From Gammaproteobacteria bacterium (GTDB lineage Bacteria; Pseudomonadota; Gammaproteobacteria; Arenicellales; Poriferihabitantaceae), in the NCBI GenBank assembly GCA_009842505.1, contig VYFG01000009.1:1-47815 (forward strand): DNA of 47,815 bases. The letters are read 5' to 3'. Below the pieces are notes generated by a model that was given only the letters and a program-made list of their open reading frames with translations, had not been told where the DNA came from and ran no database searches. Position numbers and translations under genes: made by a program. This document shows positions 17,127 through 25,915 of the stretch, piece after piece (position 1 is the first letter of the stretch; each line of letters opens with the position of its first letter).

Positions 17127-18590
17127 TCATCGCATTCCGGACAGCAGCGAGATCAGCTTTTCGATACCCGGCTCGATGTGGTCGGTGGGAATGGAGGAAA
17201 AACCCAGCCGGAAATACCGGGCCGGCCGGTTGTCGCCATGAAAGAAAACCGTCCCGGGCTCGAACAGGATGCCTTCCGCCATGGCCAGGCGCAGCAGCCT
17301 GTCGGCGTCCAGCGACGGCTTCCCTTTCACCCAGATGGCCGATCCACCGAACGTGGATCTGCGGCTGCCCCCGGGCAGGTGATGCTCCAGCAGGTCACCC
17401 AGCAGTTGCCAGCGCCGGCGCAGGGTCTGGCTCAGCCGGTTCACCAGCGCATCGTGGTAGCCACGCTTCAGGAACTCCGCGATCACGAACTGGTTGTTGC
17501 TCGGCGGATGGCGCATCATCAGCCGCCTGAGCGCCCTGGCCTGATGGATGAACTCCCTGGACCCCACCATGAACCCCAAGCGGATACCCGGCGCCAGTGT
17601 TTTTGACAGGCTGCCGATGTAGATGACGCGGCCGTCCTCGTCCATGCTCTTGAGTGCCGGAGTGGGCTCGCCCACATAGTTGAACTCCGACTCGTAGTCG
17701 TCCTCAAGGATCAGCACGTCGTGCTTGCTGGCGGCCTCCAGGACTTCCTGGCGGCGGTTCCTGGGCATGGTGACCGTCGTCGGATACTGGTGGCTTGGGG
17801 TTGTGTACACCAGGTCGCATGCCGCGAAATTCTCGTCGGGGACCAATCCCCTGAGGTCCACCTGCAGGGCGCTGAGGTTCCCTGTGAATATGCGGAAGGT
17901 ATTTTCCGCATCCACGTAGCCGGGAGATTCGAATCCCATCCGGCGCTCACTGTTCAGCAGCAGCTGCGCGGCGATATACAGGCCCTGCTGGGCGCCGACC
18001 GTCACCAGAATCTGGTCCGGGTCGGCCCAGACGCCCCGGCGCGGCAGCAGCTTGTGGTGAATCTGGTCCACGAGGTCCGGGTGATCACGGTCGACCTGGT
18101 CCCTGGCCCAGCAGTGGATCGCACTGATGGCGGCCGCTTCCCGGCAACACTCGCGCCAGTCGGCGATGGGGAATAGCTGCTGGTCGTACTGCCCGCAGAT
18201 GAAGGGATAGGGATACTGGTACCAGTCGAGGGGTTTCAGGTTCTGGCGCATGTCGTCGGGCGTGAGGGCCAGTTTCTCGTCCCACCGGATGCGGTCCTTG
18301 CCCTGGCTTCGTTCCGGTGCCTGACGAACACGGCCCCGGAGTATTTCCGGACTCACGAAGAAACCGCTGCGCTCCCTGGAAATCAGGAAACCCTCGTCGA
18401 CCAGATGCTGGTAGGCATAGATCACGGTGTTGCGGGCCACCTTCAGCTGGCGCGCGAGCTTGCGGCTGGAGGGCAGGGCACTTCCCGGTGCAAGGTGGCC
18501 CTCCAGGATGGCATTGACCAGCATTTCCTGTATCCGGGTCTGCAGTGTGCCCTGACCCTGGCGGGGCAGTTGAAAAAGATATTCAGTCAA
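17127..18590 (-). CDS. MocR/GabR-type transcription factor (GntR winged helix fused to aminotransferase fold)
   Basis: 487 residues. The N-terminal GntR winged helix (about 15-78) contains LPSSRKLARQLKVARNTVIYAYQHLVDEGF. It is followed by a class I aminotransferase-like domain (about 110-485) with the PLP lysine at 330 (IGSLSKTLAPGIRLG) and LEDDYESEF. Such regulators sense an amino compound through PLP and typically control divergent or adjacent catabolic and transport genes. It is convergent with the importer and divergent from the MetE-like gene. The shared intergenic region contains an 8-bp inverted repeat (18726-18758) that is the obvious candidate operator. The effector is unknown; an amine related to the imported substrate is the natural guess. 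Confidence 0.9.
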   Translation of the reverse strand: MTEYLFQLPRQGQGTLQTRIQEMLVNAILEGHLAPGSALPSSRKLARQLKVARNTVIYAYQHLVDEGFLISRERSGFFVSPEILRGRVRQAPERSQGKDRIRWDEKLALTPDDMRQNLKPLDWYQYPYPFICGQYDQQLFPIADWRECCREAAAISAIHCWARDQVDRDHPDLVDQIHHKLLPRRGVWADPDQILVTVGAQQGLYIAAQLLLNSERRMGFESPGYVDAENTFRIFTGNLSALQVDLRGLVPDENFAACDLVYTTPSHQYPTTVTMPRNRRQEVLEAASKHDVLILEDDYESEFNYVGEPTPALKSMDEDGRVIYIGSLSKTLAPGIRLGFMVGSREFIHQARALRRLMMRHPPSNNQFVIAEFLKRGYHDALVNRLSQTLRRRWQLLGDLLEHHLPGGSRRSTFGGSAIWVKGKPSLDADRLLRLAMAEGILFEPGTVFFHGDNRPARYFRLGFSSIPTDHIEPGIEKLISLLSGMR

Positions 18591-18725
18591 ACGCCGTATC
18601 CGGCCAACGAGTTCCGGACATTGTAAGCTACCGGGTCTTCCGGGTCACAGGGTGGAATGGACGAGGAATGGGCGCTGAACGGGCGGTGCAGGGCAAATTT
18701 GGCGCGAAATGACCGCAATCAGGTT

Positions 18726-18758
18726 GGTGGATTCGGGTGTTCCCGGCCATAATCCACC
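18726..18758. promoter_or_regulatory. inverted repeat in the MocR/MetE-like divergent region, candidate operator overlapping a promoter
   Basis: Perfect arms GGTGGATT (18726-18733) and AATCCACC (18751-18758) lie 17 bp apart. A CATAAT (18748-18753) overlaps the right arm, and TTGGTG (18724-18729, 18 bp upstream) could serve as a weak -35. MocR regulators often bind direct or inverted repeats over divergent promoters, so binding here could control both genes. Confidence 0.45.
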
Positions 18759-18830
18759 TTTCGTGCGGATACGGCGCCGGCATGACGGGCCTGTCTGCCG
18801 TGATGAATCAACCTATTGCAGTTTCGTACC

Positions 18831-19883
18831 ATGACCATCAAGACGACCTGTATCGGCGCCTGGCCGAAACCCGACTACGTCAAGTTGCCTGACTGGTTCA
18901 ACATCCCCGCCGGCCCGGACACGGCGGATCCGACCAAGCTCTGGAAAAGGGCCATGGAGGACCTGGGCCCGGACGCGGAAGCCATCATCTCCCGCGGTAT
19001 CGAGGAGGCCGTGCAGGAACAGGTGAAAGCCGGAATCGATATTCCCACGGACGGCGAGGTGCCCAGGGAAAACTACATCCATTACCACTGCCGCCATCTG
19101 AACGGCTTTGACTTCGTCAACCTGACCAACCGGGAGCTGCGCGGGGGAACCTATGCCGCCAACCTCCCCACCATCAACGGGCCGGTGTCCGTGAAACGCC
19201 TGTTCGCCGCGGGTGACTGGAAGCGGGCCCAGGCCTTTACCGACCGTCCGGTCAAGTTCACCATGCCGGGCCCGATGACCGTGACCGATACCAACGCGGA
19301 CGCCTACTACCATGATCCGGCGAAGCTGGGAGCGGATATCGCGGATGCACTGAACCAGGAGGTGCTGGCGCTTGCTGAAGCCGGCTGCCGGTACATCCAG
19401 ATCGACGAGCCGCTGTTCGCCCGCAAGCCGGCCGAGGCCCTGGACTACGGGTTCGAGAATCTGGAAAGGGCATTTCACGGCTGTCCCGACCATGTCGAAC
19501 GGACCGTGCACATGTGCTGCGGCTACCCGGACCGGCTGGATCATCCCGACTATCCCAAGGCGGACCCGGGCGCCTACCTGGAGATCGCGGATGCCGCGGA
19601 GGCCTCCAGCATCGACGCCGTGTCCGTGGAGGACGCCCACCGTCACAACGACCTGCGCCTGCTTGAGCATTTCAGTACCACCAAGATAATCTTTGGCCTG
19701 GTGGCCATCGCGAAGAGCCGGGTGGAAAGTGTCGACGAAATCCGGGAGCGCCTGCTCCAGGCCATGGATCATATCGACCGTGATCGCCTCATCGCGGCGC
19801 CGGACTGCGGTCTTGGCCTGCTCGGCAGGGATCTGGCGGTATCGAAACTCAATCACCTGTGCGCCGCCGCCCGATCCGTCTAG
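18831..19883 (+). CDS. short MetE-like (cobalamin-independent) zinc methyltransferase family protein
   Basis: 350 residues, matching only the catalytic C-terminal barrel of MetE. The zinc ligands can be placed as His227 and Cys229 (TVHMCCG), Glu251 and Cys326 (APDCGLG). The 22-residue spacing between the Cys and the Glu is the same as in E. coli MetE, and IQIDEP is also conserved. Short MetE-family proteins transfer alkyl groups to thiols from varied donors and include epoxyalkane:coenzyme M transferases, so methionine synthesis from folate is not the safest guess. An upstream in-frame TTG at 18816 exists, but the ATG at 18831 fits the family N-terminus better. Adjacent to the MocR gene and followed by mmsA, it likely belongs to the regulated catabolic set. 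Confidence 0.8.
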   Translation: MTIKTTCIGAWPKPDYVKLPDWFNIPAGPDTADPTKLWKRAMEDLGPDAEAIISRGIEEAVQEQVKAGIDIPTDGEVPRENYIHYHCRHLNGFDFVNLTNRELRGGTYAANLPTINGPVSVKRLFAAGDWKRAQAFTDRPVKFTMPGPMTVTDTNADAYYHDPAKLGADIADALNQEVLALAEAGCRYIQIDEPLFARKPAEALDYGFENLERAFHGCPDHVERTVHMCCGYPDRLDHPDYPKADPGAYLEIADAAEASSIDAVSVEDAHRHNDLRLLEHFSTTKIIFGLVAIAKSRVESVDEIRERLLQAMDHIDRDRLIAAPDCGLGLLGRDLAVSKLNHLCAAARSV

Positions 19884-19981
19884 CATGCCCGTTAGCATGA
19901 AGTAGCCGTCTGCCGGCACGCAGCTTATACTGTTCCCGGCGGACGGTCGACCGAACAAGTATCGAATCCTAGGTAGAAATC

Positions 19982-21499
19982 ATGAACAGAGCCATAACCA
20001 CCACGTTGCACCACTACATCGGCGGGAAGAAAGTGCCCGGGGAAAGCGGCCGGGCGGGGGACATCTTCAATCCGGCCACAGGCCAGGTCACGAAACAGGT
20101 GCCGCTGGCCAGCAAGGAGGAAGTAGGCCAGGCCATCGGCGTGGCCCAGGCGGCCTTCCCCGCATGGTCCGAGGTACCGGCCGGCCGGCGTGCGCAGATC
20201 ATGTTCCGGTTCCGCGATCTCATCAGGTCCAACATGGACGGGCTGGCTGAGGCGGTGTCGTCGGAACACGGCAAGACCCTGGAAGATGCCAGGGGTTCGA
20301 TTACCCGGGGACTTGAGGTGGTGGAATACGCCTGCGGAATTTCCCAGCTTCTGAAGGGCGAGTATTCCGGGAGCGTCGCTGCGGGGGTGGACTCCTGGAG
20401 CATGCGCCAGCCCCTGGGGGTATGCGCCGGAATCACGCCGTTCAACTTTCCCGCGATGGTGCCCATGTGGATGTTTCCGCTGGCCATTGCATGCGGGAAC
20501 ACCTTCGTGCTGAAACCGTCCGAGAAGGATCCTTCCTGCCCGCTGCTCCTGGCGGAACTGATGACCGAAGCCGGGTTGCCGGAAGGGGTGCTCAACGTGG
20601 TCAATGGCGACAAGGAAGCCGTGGACACGCTGCTCACGGACCCCAGGGTGCAGGCGGTGAGCTTCGTTGGTTCCACCGCCATCGGCCAGTACATCTACCA
20701 TACCGGGACTGCCAACAACAAACGGGTGCAGGCCCTTTGCGGGGCCAAGAACCACATGCTGGTGATGCCCGACGCGGACATGGACCAGGTGGTGGACGCG
20801 GTGATGGGCGCCGCCTACGGCTCCGCCGGGGAACGCTGCATGGCCGTTTCCGTGGTGGTTACCGTGGGCGAGGGCACAACCGAGCGCATCATCGAGAAAC
20901 TGGTGCCCCGGGTGGAGGGGCTCAAGGTGGGCCCGTACACGGACCCCGACGCCGAGATGGGTCCGGTGGTCACACCGGATGCCCGGAACCGCATCATGGG
21001 CTATATCGACAAGGGTGTGGAGGAGGGCGCCGATCTGGTGCTGGACGGCCGCGGTATCCAGGTGTCCGGACATGAGGACGGCTGTTTCGTCGGCGCCACC
21101 ATCTTCGACCGGGTCCGGACCAACATGAGCATCTACACCGACGAGATCTTCGGCCCGGTACTGTCCATCGTCCGGGCGGACTCCTATGAGGATGCGGTGA
21201 AGATGATCAACGAACACGAATACGGCAACGGCACCGCAATCTTCACGCGCGACGGGGATGCCGCCCGGGATTTCAGCCACAGGGTGCAGATCGGCATGGT
21301 GGGCGTCAATGTTCCCATTCCCGTGCCGCTGGCCTTTCACAGCTTTGGTGGCTGGAAGCGTTCGCTGTTCGGGGATCACGCCATTCATGGCCCCGAGGGC
21401 GTGCATTTCTACACCAAGCTGAAAACCATCACATCGCGCTGGCCGTCGGGCATACGTTCCGGCGCGGTGTTCAACTTCAGGGCCGGGGGAGAACACTAG
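19982..21499 (+). CDS. mmsA: CoA-acylating methylmalonate/malonate-semialdehyde dehydrogenase
   Basis: 505 residues, aldehyde dehydrogenase superfamily. ITPFNFPAMVPMWMFP (near 151) and Cys286 (SAGERCMAV) are present, and the general-base glutamate of ordinary ALDHs is replaced in the segment CGAKNHM. That change is typical of MMSDH enzymes, which use coenzyme A rather than water and release propionyl-CoA or acetyl-CoA. Roles known for the family include valine, inositol and beta-alanine breakdown, and the DddC step of DMSP/acrylate catabolism. It lies 98 bp after the MetE-like gene on the same strand and ends in a strong terminator, so the two may form a transcription unit. Confidence 0.88.
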   Translation: MNRAITTTLHHYIGGKKVPGESGRAGDIFNPATGQVTKQVPLASKEEVGQAIGVAQAAFPAWSEVPAGRRAQIMFRFRDLIRSNMDGLAEAVSSEHGKTLEDARGSITRGLEVVEYACGISQLLKGEYSGSVAAGVDSWSMRQPLGVCAGITPFNFPAMVPMWMFPLAIACGNTFVLKPSEKDPSCPLLLAELMTEAGLPEGVLNVVNGDKEAVDTLLTDPRVQAVSFVGSTAIGQYIYHTGTANNKRVQALCGAKNHMLVMPDADMDQVVDAVMGAAYGSAGERCMAVSVVVTVGEGTTERIIEKLVPRVEGLKVGPYTDPDAEMGPVVTPDARNRIMGYIDKGVEEGADLVLDGRGIQVSGHEDGCFVGATIFDRVRTNMSIYTDEIFGPVLSIVRADSYEDAVKMINEHEYGNGTAIFTRDGDAARDFSHRVQIGMVGVNVPIPVPLAFHSFGGWKRSLFGDHAIHGPEGVHFYTKLKTITSRWPSGIRSGAVFNFRAGGEH

Positions 21500-21507
21500 C
21501 CCGGGCC

Positions 21508-21545
21508 GGAGCGGGGTTGCCGGATAGACGGACCCCGCTCCTTTT
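21508..21545 (+). terminator. intrinsic terminator after mmsA
   Basis: Perfect 10-bp arms GGAGCGGGGT / ACCCCGCTCC around a 14-base loop are followed by TTTT, starting 9 bp past the mmsA stop. It separates mmsA from the acyl-CoA dehydrogenase gene. Confidence 0.8.
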
Positions 21546-21616
21546 CCATCTCCAGTGGCGATAGAATCGGGTTTTTCCGGTTTCCCGGTATCCGGTTCGC
21601 CGACCAGTGAATTGCC

Positions 21617-23416
21617 ATGACCTATACCGCTCCAGTCAAGGACCTGTACTTTGCCTGCACCGAACTCGCCGACCTGGCCGGTGTGCAACAACTCCCGGGC
21701 TTCGAGGAAGCGTCGCCGGATCTGTTGCGGGCGATTCTCGAAGAGGCTGGTCGATTCGCCGGCGAGGTACTGGCGCCCCTGAACCATACCGGCGACCGTG
21801 AGGGTGTCCGCCTGGAAGGCGGACAGACGATCACCGCGGAAGGATGGAAGTCGGCCTATGCCGGGTTCATCGAGGGCGGCTGGAATGGCCTGCCATTCCC
21901 GGAAGAGTTCGGCGGCCAGAACCTGCCATGGCTGGTGACCACCGCCACCCATGAAATCTGGGAATCCGCCAACATGTCCTTCGCGCTGTGTCCGCTGCTG
22001 ACCCAGAGTGCAATCGAAGCCATACTGGACCATGCTTCCGAGGAACAGCGGCAGACATACCTCGGAAAACTCGTCTCCGGGGAGTGGACCGGCACCATGA
22101 ACCTGACGGAACCCCAGGCGGGCTCCGACCTGGCCGCCGTGCGCACCCGCGCAGTACCGGACGGCGACCACTACCTGATCACCGGACAGAAGATATTCAT
22201 CACCTATGGTGATCATGACCTGACAGAGAACATCATTCATCTCGTCCTTGCCCGTACGCCGGACGCGCCGGAAGGGGTGAAGGGCATATCCCTGTTCATC
22301 GTGCCCAAGTTCCTTGCCGACCCGGACGGGAACTGGACGGTGCCCAATGACATCGAGACGGTCTCACTCGAGCACAAGCTGGGCATACATGCCTGCCCCA
22401 CGGCGGTTCTCGGCTACGGTCCCGGGAAAGGCGCAGTCGGCTACCTGGTGGGTGAGGAAAACCGGGGGCTCATGTACATGTTCACCATGATGAACCTGGC
22501 GCGACACGCCGTGGGCGTACAGGGCTATGCCGTTGCCGAGAGGGCGTACCAGAAGGCTGTTCAACATGCCGCCGAGCGGTTCCAGGGCAAGGCCATCGAC
22601 AAGCCGGACGGGGACCGCGTCGCCATTATTCATCACCCGGACATACAGCGAAACCTGTGGACGCAGAAGTGCCGCAACGAGGCGCTGCGCGCACTCGGCC
22701 TGGTGTCAGCATCCTGCATGGACAAGGCGCATAGTCACCCCGAGGAGGAGACCCGGACGGCGGCGGCGGACATGGTTGAAATCCTGACCCCCATCGTGAA
22801 GGCATATTCCACGGAGCTCGGGCTTGAAAACGTGTCGATGGCGCTGCAGGTGCACGGGGGCATGGGATTCATCGAGGAAACCGGTGCGGCCCAGTTCTAC
22901 CGCGATCAGCGAATCACGCCCATTTATGAAGGCACCACGGGAATTCAGGCGCTGGACCTGTCGGGACGGAAGCTTGTCCGGGATGAGGGGCAGATGACAC
23001 TACGGGTAATCGATTACATCCGCCAGGACGTTGCGGGTTTCGACGCGATCGGCGAGGAGATGGCCCGCACCCTTGACGATGCGCTGGATTCACTGGTGAC
23101 CGCGGCTAACCTTCTGGTGAACCGGTCCCCTGGCGCCATCCGGGAGGTGGCTGCGGTGGCCGAGCCCTATCTGCGCCTGTGGGGCGTGGTGGCCTGTGGA
23201 TGGCTGATGGCGAAATCCGCACACCGGGCGGCCTGCCTGCGGGACGACGGCGCAGGGGACGAGAACCTGGGCGCCGAGTTCCTGAAAACGAAAATCCGCT
23301 GCGCCGAGTACTATTTCGCCAGCGAGATGCCGGGGGTCTCCAGCCTGCTGGCCTTCATCCGGAACGCCGGTGAACTCGTTGCGGGTGGCAGCATGGAGGA
23401 TTTCTCCACGCATTGA
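21617..23416 (+). CDS. acyl-CoA dehydrogenase of the long DmdC-like type
   Basis: 599 residues, compared with about 380 for classical acyl-CoA dehydrogenases. There is an extended N-terminus (FEEASPDLLRAILEEAGRF), the standard core (TEPQAGSDL near 167; QVHGGMGFIEETGAAQFYRD, with the position of the catalytic Glu inside PIYEGTTGIQALDL) and a C-terminal helical domain (about 470-590). This architecture is that of DmdC, 3-methylmercaptopropionyl-CoA dehydrogenase, but also of many long-chain or branched-chain paralogues, so the substrate is not proven. A terminator separates it from mmsA. Together with MmsA and the MetE-like thiol transferase it hints at methylated sulfur compounds as well as amines. 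Confidence 0.85.
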   Translation: MTYTAPVKDLYFACTELADLAGVQQLPGFEEASPDLLRAILEEAGRFAGEVLAPLNHTGDREGVRLEGGQTITAEGWKSAYAGFIEGGWNGLPFPEEFGGQNLPWLVTTATHEIWESANMSFALCPLLTQSAIEAILDHASEEQRQTYLGKLVSGEWTGTMNLTEPQAGSDLAAVRTRAVPDGDHYLITGQKIFITYGDHDLTENIIHLVLARTPDAPEGVKGISLFIVPKFLADPDGNWTVPNDIETVSLEHKLGIHACPTAVLGYGPGKGAVGYLVGEENRGLMYMFTMMNLARHAVGVQGYAVAERAYQKAVQHAAERFQGKAIDKPDGDRVAIIHHPDIQRNLWTQKCRNEALRALGLVSASCMDKAHSHPEEETRTAAADMVEILTPIVKAYSTELGLENVSMALQVHGGMGFIEETGAAQFYRDQRITPIYEGTTGIQALDLSGRKLVRDEGQMTLRVIDYIRQDVAGFDAIGEEMARTLDDALDSLVTAANLLVNRSPGAIREVAAVAEPYLRLWGVVACGWLMAKSAHRAACLRDDGAGDENLGAEFLKTKIRCAEYYFASEMPGVSSLLAFIRNAGELVAGGSMEDFSTH

Positions 23417-23677
23417 TCGGACATGCCGGTTGAGAGAGGCGATCCTGCCGGGGAATTTCCGGTCCGTCCGGACCAATGCGAAATCAATCCACAAGACCAA
23501 CCGGGGTGGTAAACGTCCACGGAGGGTGTCTTGGAAATGCCGAAGATCGTGGATATCACATGGAATATTTCGGCGTCAGGATAACGAACAACCATATGCC
23601 GAATATATGGGCAGAATGCCGGAAGAGGGGTGAAACGCAGTGAACGCTCCATACAAATCAGATAGTACGGCGTACCC

Positions 23678-24694
23678 ATGACAGCCACGCCCACCACTGT
23701 CGCCCTTCTTTCGCTTCTGAAACTCCGGGGCCTTGGGAGGCGGACCGCCTTGAGGATCGTAGATCAGCCGATTCGGGAAACCGATCTGCCCGGCTGTCGC
23801 GAGGCAGTATTGTCGTGCGTATCGAGATTGCGTCGGGTTTCCGTTTCGGCGTCCGAATTTTCGGATGCATGGGCTGAAAGTGAAGAGCAGCTCGATCTCA
23901 GTCACGATCTCGGTATACAGGCGATTTCCTTCCACGATGCACTCTACCCGGAGCGGTTAAAGAAGATTCCTGATCCGCCGGCTGTGCTGTTCGTGAAGGG
24001 AAAGATCGACGGGCTTCATGCGACAAAATGTTTGGCCGTGGTGGGTACACGAGAGCCGACTTCGTACGGCAAGGCAGTGGCGTCGAGGTCTGCGCGAACT
24101 GCCGTCGAGGCCGGCTTCATCATCGTAAGTGGCTTGGCCAATGGATGCGACACGTATGCGCACGAAGGGTGTCTGGAAACTCACGGTGTCGGCGTGGCTG
24201 TTCTGGCCCATGGTCTCGACATGGTCTATCCGGCCACGAACCGGGATCTGGCAGAGCGTCTTGTCGAACTTGAGGGTTGCCTGGTGAGCGAATATCCGAT
24301 TGGTTTTGGTCCGATTCAGGCATCGTTTGCTGAGCGCGACCGAATCCAGAGCGGTTTGTCGGATGCGGTTCTCGTAATCGAGACGGACCTTGAGGGGGGC
24401 ACCGTGCACACGGTTCGGTTTGCCCGTGACCAGAATAGACCGCTTGCCTGTATCGCCCACCCGGATGAACTGCTTTCCGAGGTAATGACGAAAGGGAACC
24501 AGAAGTTCATCAAGGAAGGTTGGGCTACCCCGATTCCGAATGGGGATGAGCTTGAGCGATACTTGAGTGGATTGACCCGGGCTGTATCCGGGGGAGCAGC
24601 AGAAGTGCCAGGCGGTGACCCTGACCAACAGCAGATGTCATTGCCGTTCCAGCCGGTTCCCGTAAAATCGATCCAGTATAGGAGGAAATCATGA
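23678..24694 (+). CDS. divergent DprA/Smf-like (SLOG-fold) protein coupled to a toxin-antitoxin remnant
   Basis: 338 residues. Core motifs of the DprA Rossmann domain are recognisable: AVVGTREPTSYGKAVA, SGLANGCDTYAHEG, AHGLDMVYPATNRDL and SEYPIGFGP. The usual RNRIIAGLS is RDRIQSGLS here, and the SGSLITA motif is GGTVHTV. So this is a paralogue rather than the housekeeping transformation loader, which is usually found beside def, fmt or topA. A DprA-specific C-terminal winged helix is not evident. Its stop overlaps the start of the DUF433 gene (ATGA) with a strong GGAGGAA site, so the two are co-translated. DprA-like proteins are known as components of some phage-defence/TA modules (ShosA is one). 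A defence or TA-accessory role is inference. Confidence 0.75.
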   Translation: MTATPTTVALLSLLKLRGLGRRTALRIVDQPIRETDLPGCREAVLSCVSRLRRVSVSASEFSDAWAESEEQLDLSHDLGIQAISFHDALYPERLKKIPDPPAVLFVKGKIDGLHATKCLAVVGTREPTSYGKAVASRSARTAVEAGFIIVSGLANGCDTYAHEGCLETHGVGVAVLAHGLDMVYPATNRDLAERLVELEGCLVSEYPIGFGPIQASFAERDRIQSGLSDAVLVIETDLEGGTVHTVRFARDQNRPLACIAHPDELLSEVMTKGNQKFIKEGWATPIPNGDELERYLSGLTRAVSGGAAEVPGGDPDQQQMSLPFQPVPVKSIQYRRKS

Positions 24695-24948
24695 CTCAAG
24701 AGGCTGAATTGCTGGAACGCATTACGGTCCGCCCCGAGATTTTTGGTGGCAAGCCGGTCATCCGCGACATGCGGATTGCTGTGGAGCATGTCCTCGCCAA
24801 TCTCGCCGCAGGCGAGTCTGTCGATGACTTGCTAAAAAACTATCCGTTTCTCGAACGGGAGGATATCCAGGCTTGCCTGCTTTTTGCTCACCGCACTTTG
24901 GCCGGAGAACAGGTACATGATCGCATCTCGGTTCGTGCGGCTTCGTGA
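24691..24948 (+). CDS. DUF433-family antitoxin-like protein
   Basis: 85 residues: RITVRPEIFGGKPVIRDMRIAVEHVLANLAAGESVDDLLKNYP and the following EREDIQACLLFAH are a classic DUF433 helix-turn-helix core. In most genomes DUF433 precedes a DUF5615 (Mut7-C/PIN-like) gene, and the pair is regarded as a VapBC-like module. It begins at an ATG overlapping the DprA-like stop. The last ~15 residues (HDRISVRAAS) are read through sequence that in another frame encodes the DUF5615 remnant, so its C-terminus may be altered by the same deletion. Confidence 0.85.
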   Translation: MTQEAELLERITVRPEIFGGKPVIRDMRIAVEHVLANLAAGESVDDLLKNYPFLEREDIQACLLFAHRTLAGEQVHDRISVRAAS

Positions 24949-25069
24949 AGTTTTGCTGACCTTGGTTGAAAGCCACGGTGCAGTGATGCGGCAGGAAGCA
25001 ATCATAGTGGTTACTGAAAACAGAGTAAGGATCAGGACAGGGATGAACATCGACCGAAACAACGACTAA
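24908..25069 (+). pseudogene. C-terminal remnant of a DUF5615 (PIN-like) toxin gene
   Basis: The frame NRYMIASRFVRLREVLL, continuing through LVESHGAVMRQEAIIVVTENRVRIR to a TAA at 25067-25069, matches only the last ~45 residues of DUF5615 proteins (conserved ...LLRLxxLLEEHxxxLxxAFVVVxxxRVRIR). The N-terminal half with the acidic catalytic residues (usually starting around DENL) is missing, and the remnant overlaps the end of the DUF433 gene. An internal deletion therefore removed the catalytic part of the partner while leaving DprA-like and DUF433 intact. Confidence 0.65.
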
Positions 25070-25192
25070 GCACGCCCACTGCGTCTGAACCCGAGATCGA
25101 GGTGCCAGGCATTCGCTTGGATGTCATCAGGTGCAGCCGCCCCTCGGATTCTTCGCTCACTGCAGGAGCGTTGGCAACAGCTGTAAGGTACC

Positions 25193-25837
25193 TCAGGACT
25201 GGCGTTCGGCGGCGGCCTTTTCCACGAGGTAATTGATCAGGTCCAGCAGGGCTTCATGGCTGCTTGCCATGGAAACACTGGTGCGGTACTTGCCGTCCAC
25301 GATGATGGACGGCACGCCGTTGATTCCGTATTTCCGGGTCATGACGCCGGCGAAACTGACCTTGTTGTTGACCGCGAAGGAGTTGAATGTTCCGAGAATC
25401 GCATCCTTGTTGATGCCCTGTTCTCCCACCCAGTCCGCAACCTGTTCCGGCGTGTTGAAGGGTCTTCGCTCCCTATGCAGGGCGTCATAGAATTTTACGT
25501 GCAGCTGGTCGGTCAGGCCCAGCGCCTCGAAGGTGTAATACACCCTTGCATGGAACGCCCAGTTTTCGTTCAGGATGGCGGGAATGGGTACGAACTCGGC
25601 ATTCTCCGGTTTGTTTTCCAGCCACCGGTGCAGGTAGGGCTCCAGGCGGTAGCAATGGGGACAGCGGTACCAGAACATCTCCACCACTTCAATCTTGTCT
25701 CCGGTCTGGACCGGCTGGACTTCATCGAGCAGTTCATAGTGCCCGCCTTCCACGTATTCGCTGTCCTGGGCCATGCCTTGGGCAGCGAACAACAGGCAGA
25801 AGGTCGTGAATAGCGCTCCGAGCAGATGCTTTTTCAT
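25193..25837 (-). CDS. dsbA: periplasmic thiol:disulfide oxidoreductase DsbA
   Basis: 214 residues from the ATG at 25837. The signal peptide MKKHLLGALFTTFCLLFAAQGMA is followed by a thioredoxin-fold protein with active site CPHC (FWYRCPHCYRLEP) and cis-Pro loop GVPSIIV. It introduces disulfides into exported proteins and would be re-oxidised by DsbB, which is not in this window. The longer reading from 25909 adds a non-signal N-terminus and overlaps the intergenic region, so it is rejected. It is downstream of mpl on the same strand, 78 bp apart, and may have its own promoter. Confidence 0.95.
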   Translation of the reverse strand: MKKHLLGALFTTFCLLFAAQGMAQDSEYVEGGHYELLDEVQPVQTGDKIEVVEMFWYRCPHCYRLEPYLHRWLENKPENAEFVPIPAILNENWAFHARVYYTFEALGLTDQLHVKFYDALHRERRPFNTPEQVADWVGEQGINKDAILGTFNSFAVNNKVSFAGVMTRKYGINGVPSIIVDGKYRTSVSMASSHEALLDLINYLVEKAAAERQS

Positions 25838-25915
25838 GTTCTGGTTCCGGGGTTTTGATGACTGGAAGCGGATTGTACCGAATCCTTTTGACCATCTGGA
25901 GATCATCAAGTTTCA

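Noticed and set aside
19925..22240. 771-codon minus-strand open frame opposite mmsA and the acyl-CoA dehydrogenase
   Set aside because: Antisense to two well-supported genes; composition is His/Gly/Val-rich as expected for the complementary frame of GC-rich coding DNA, with no recognisable domain.
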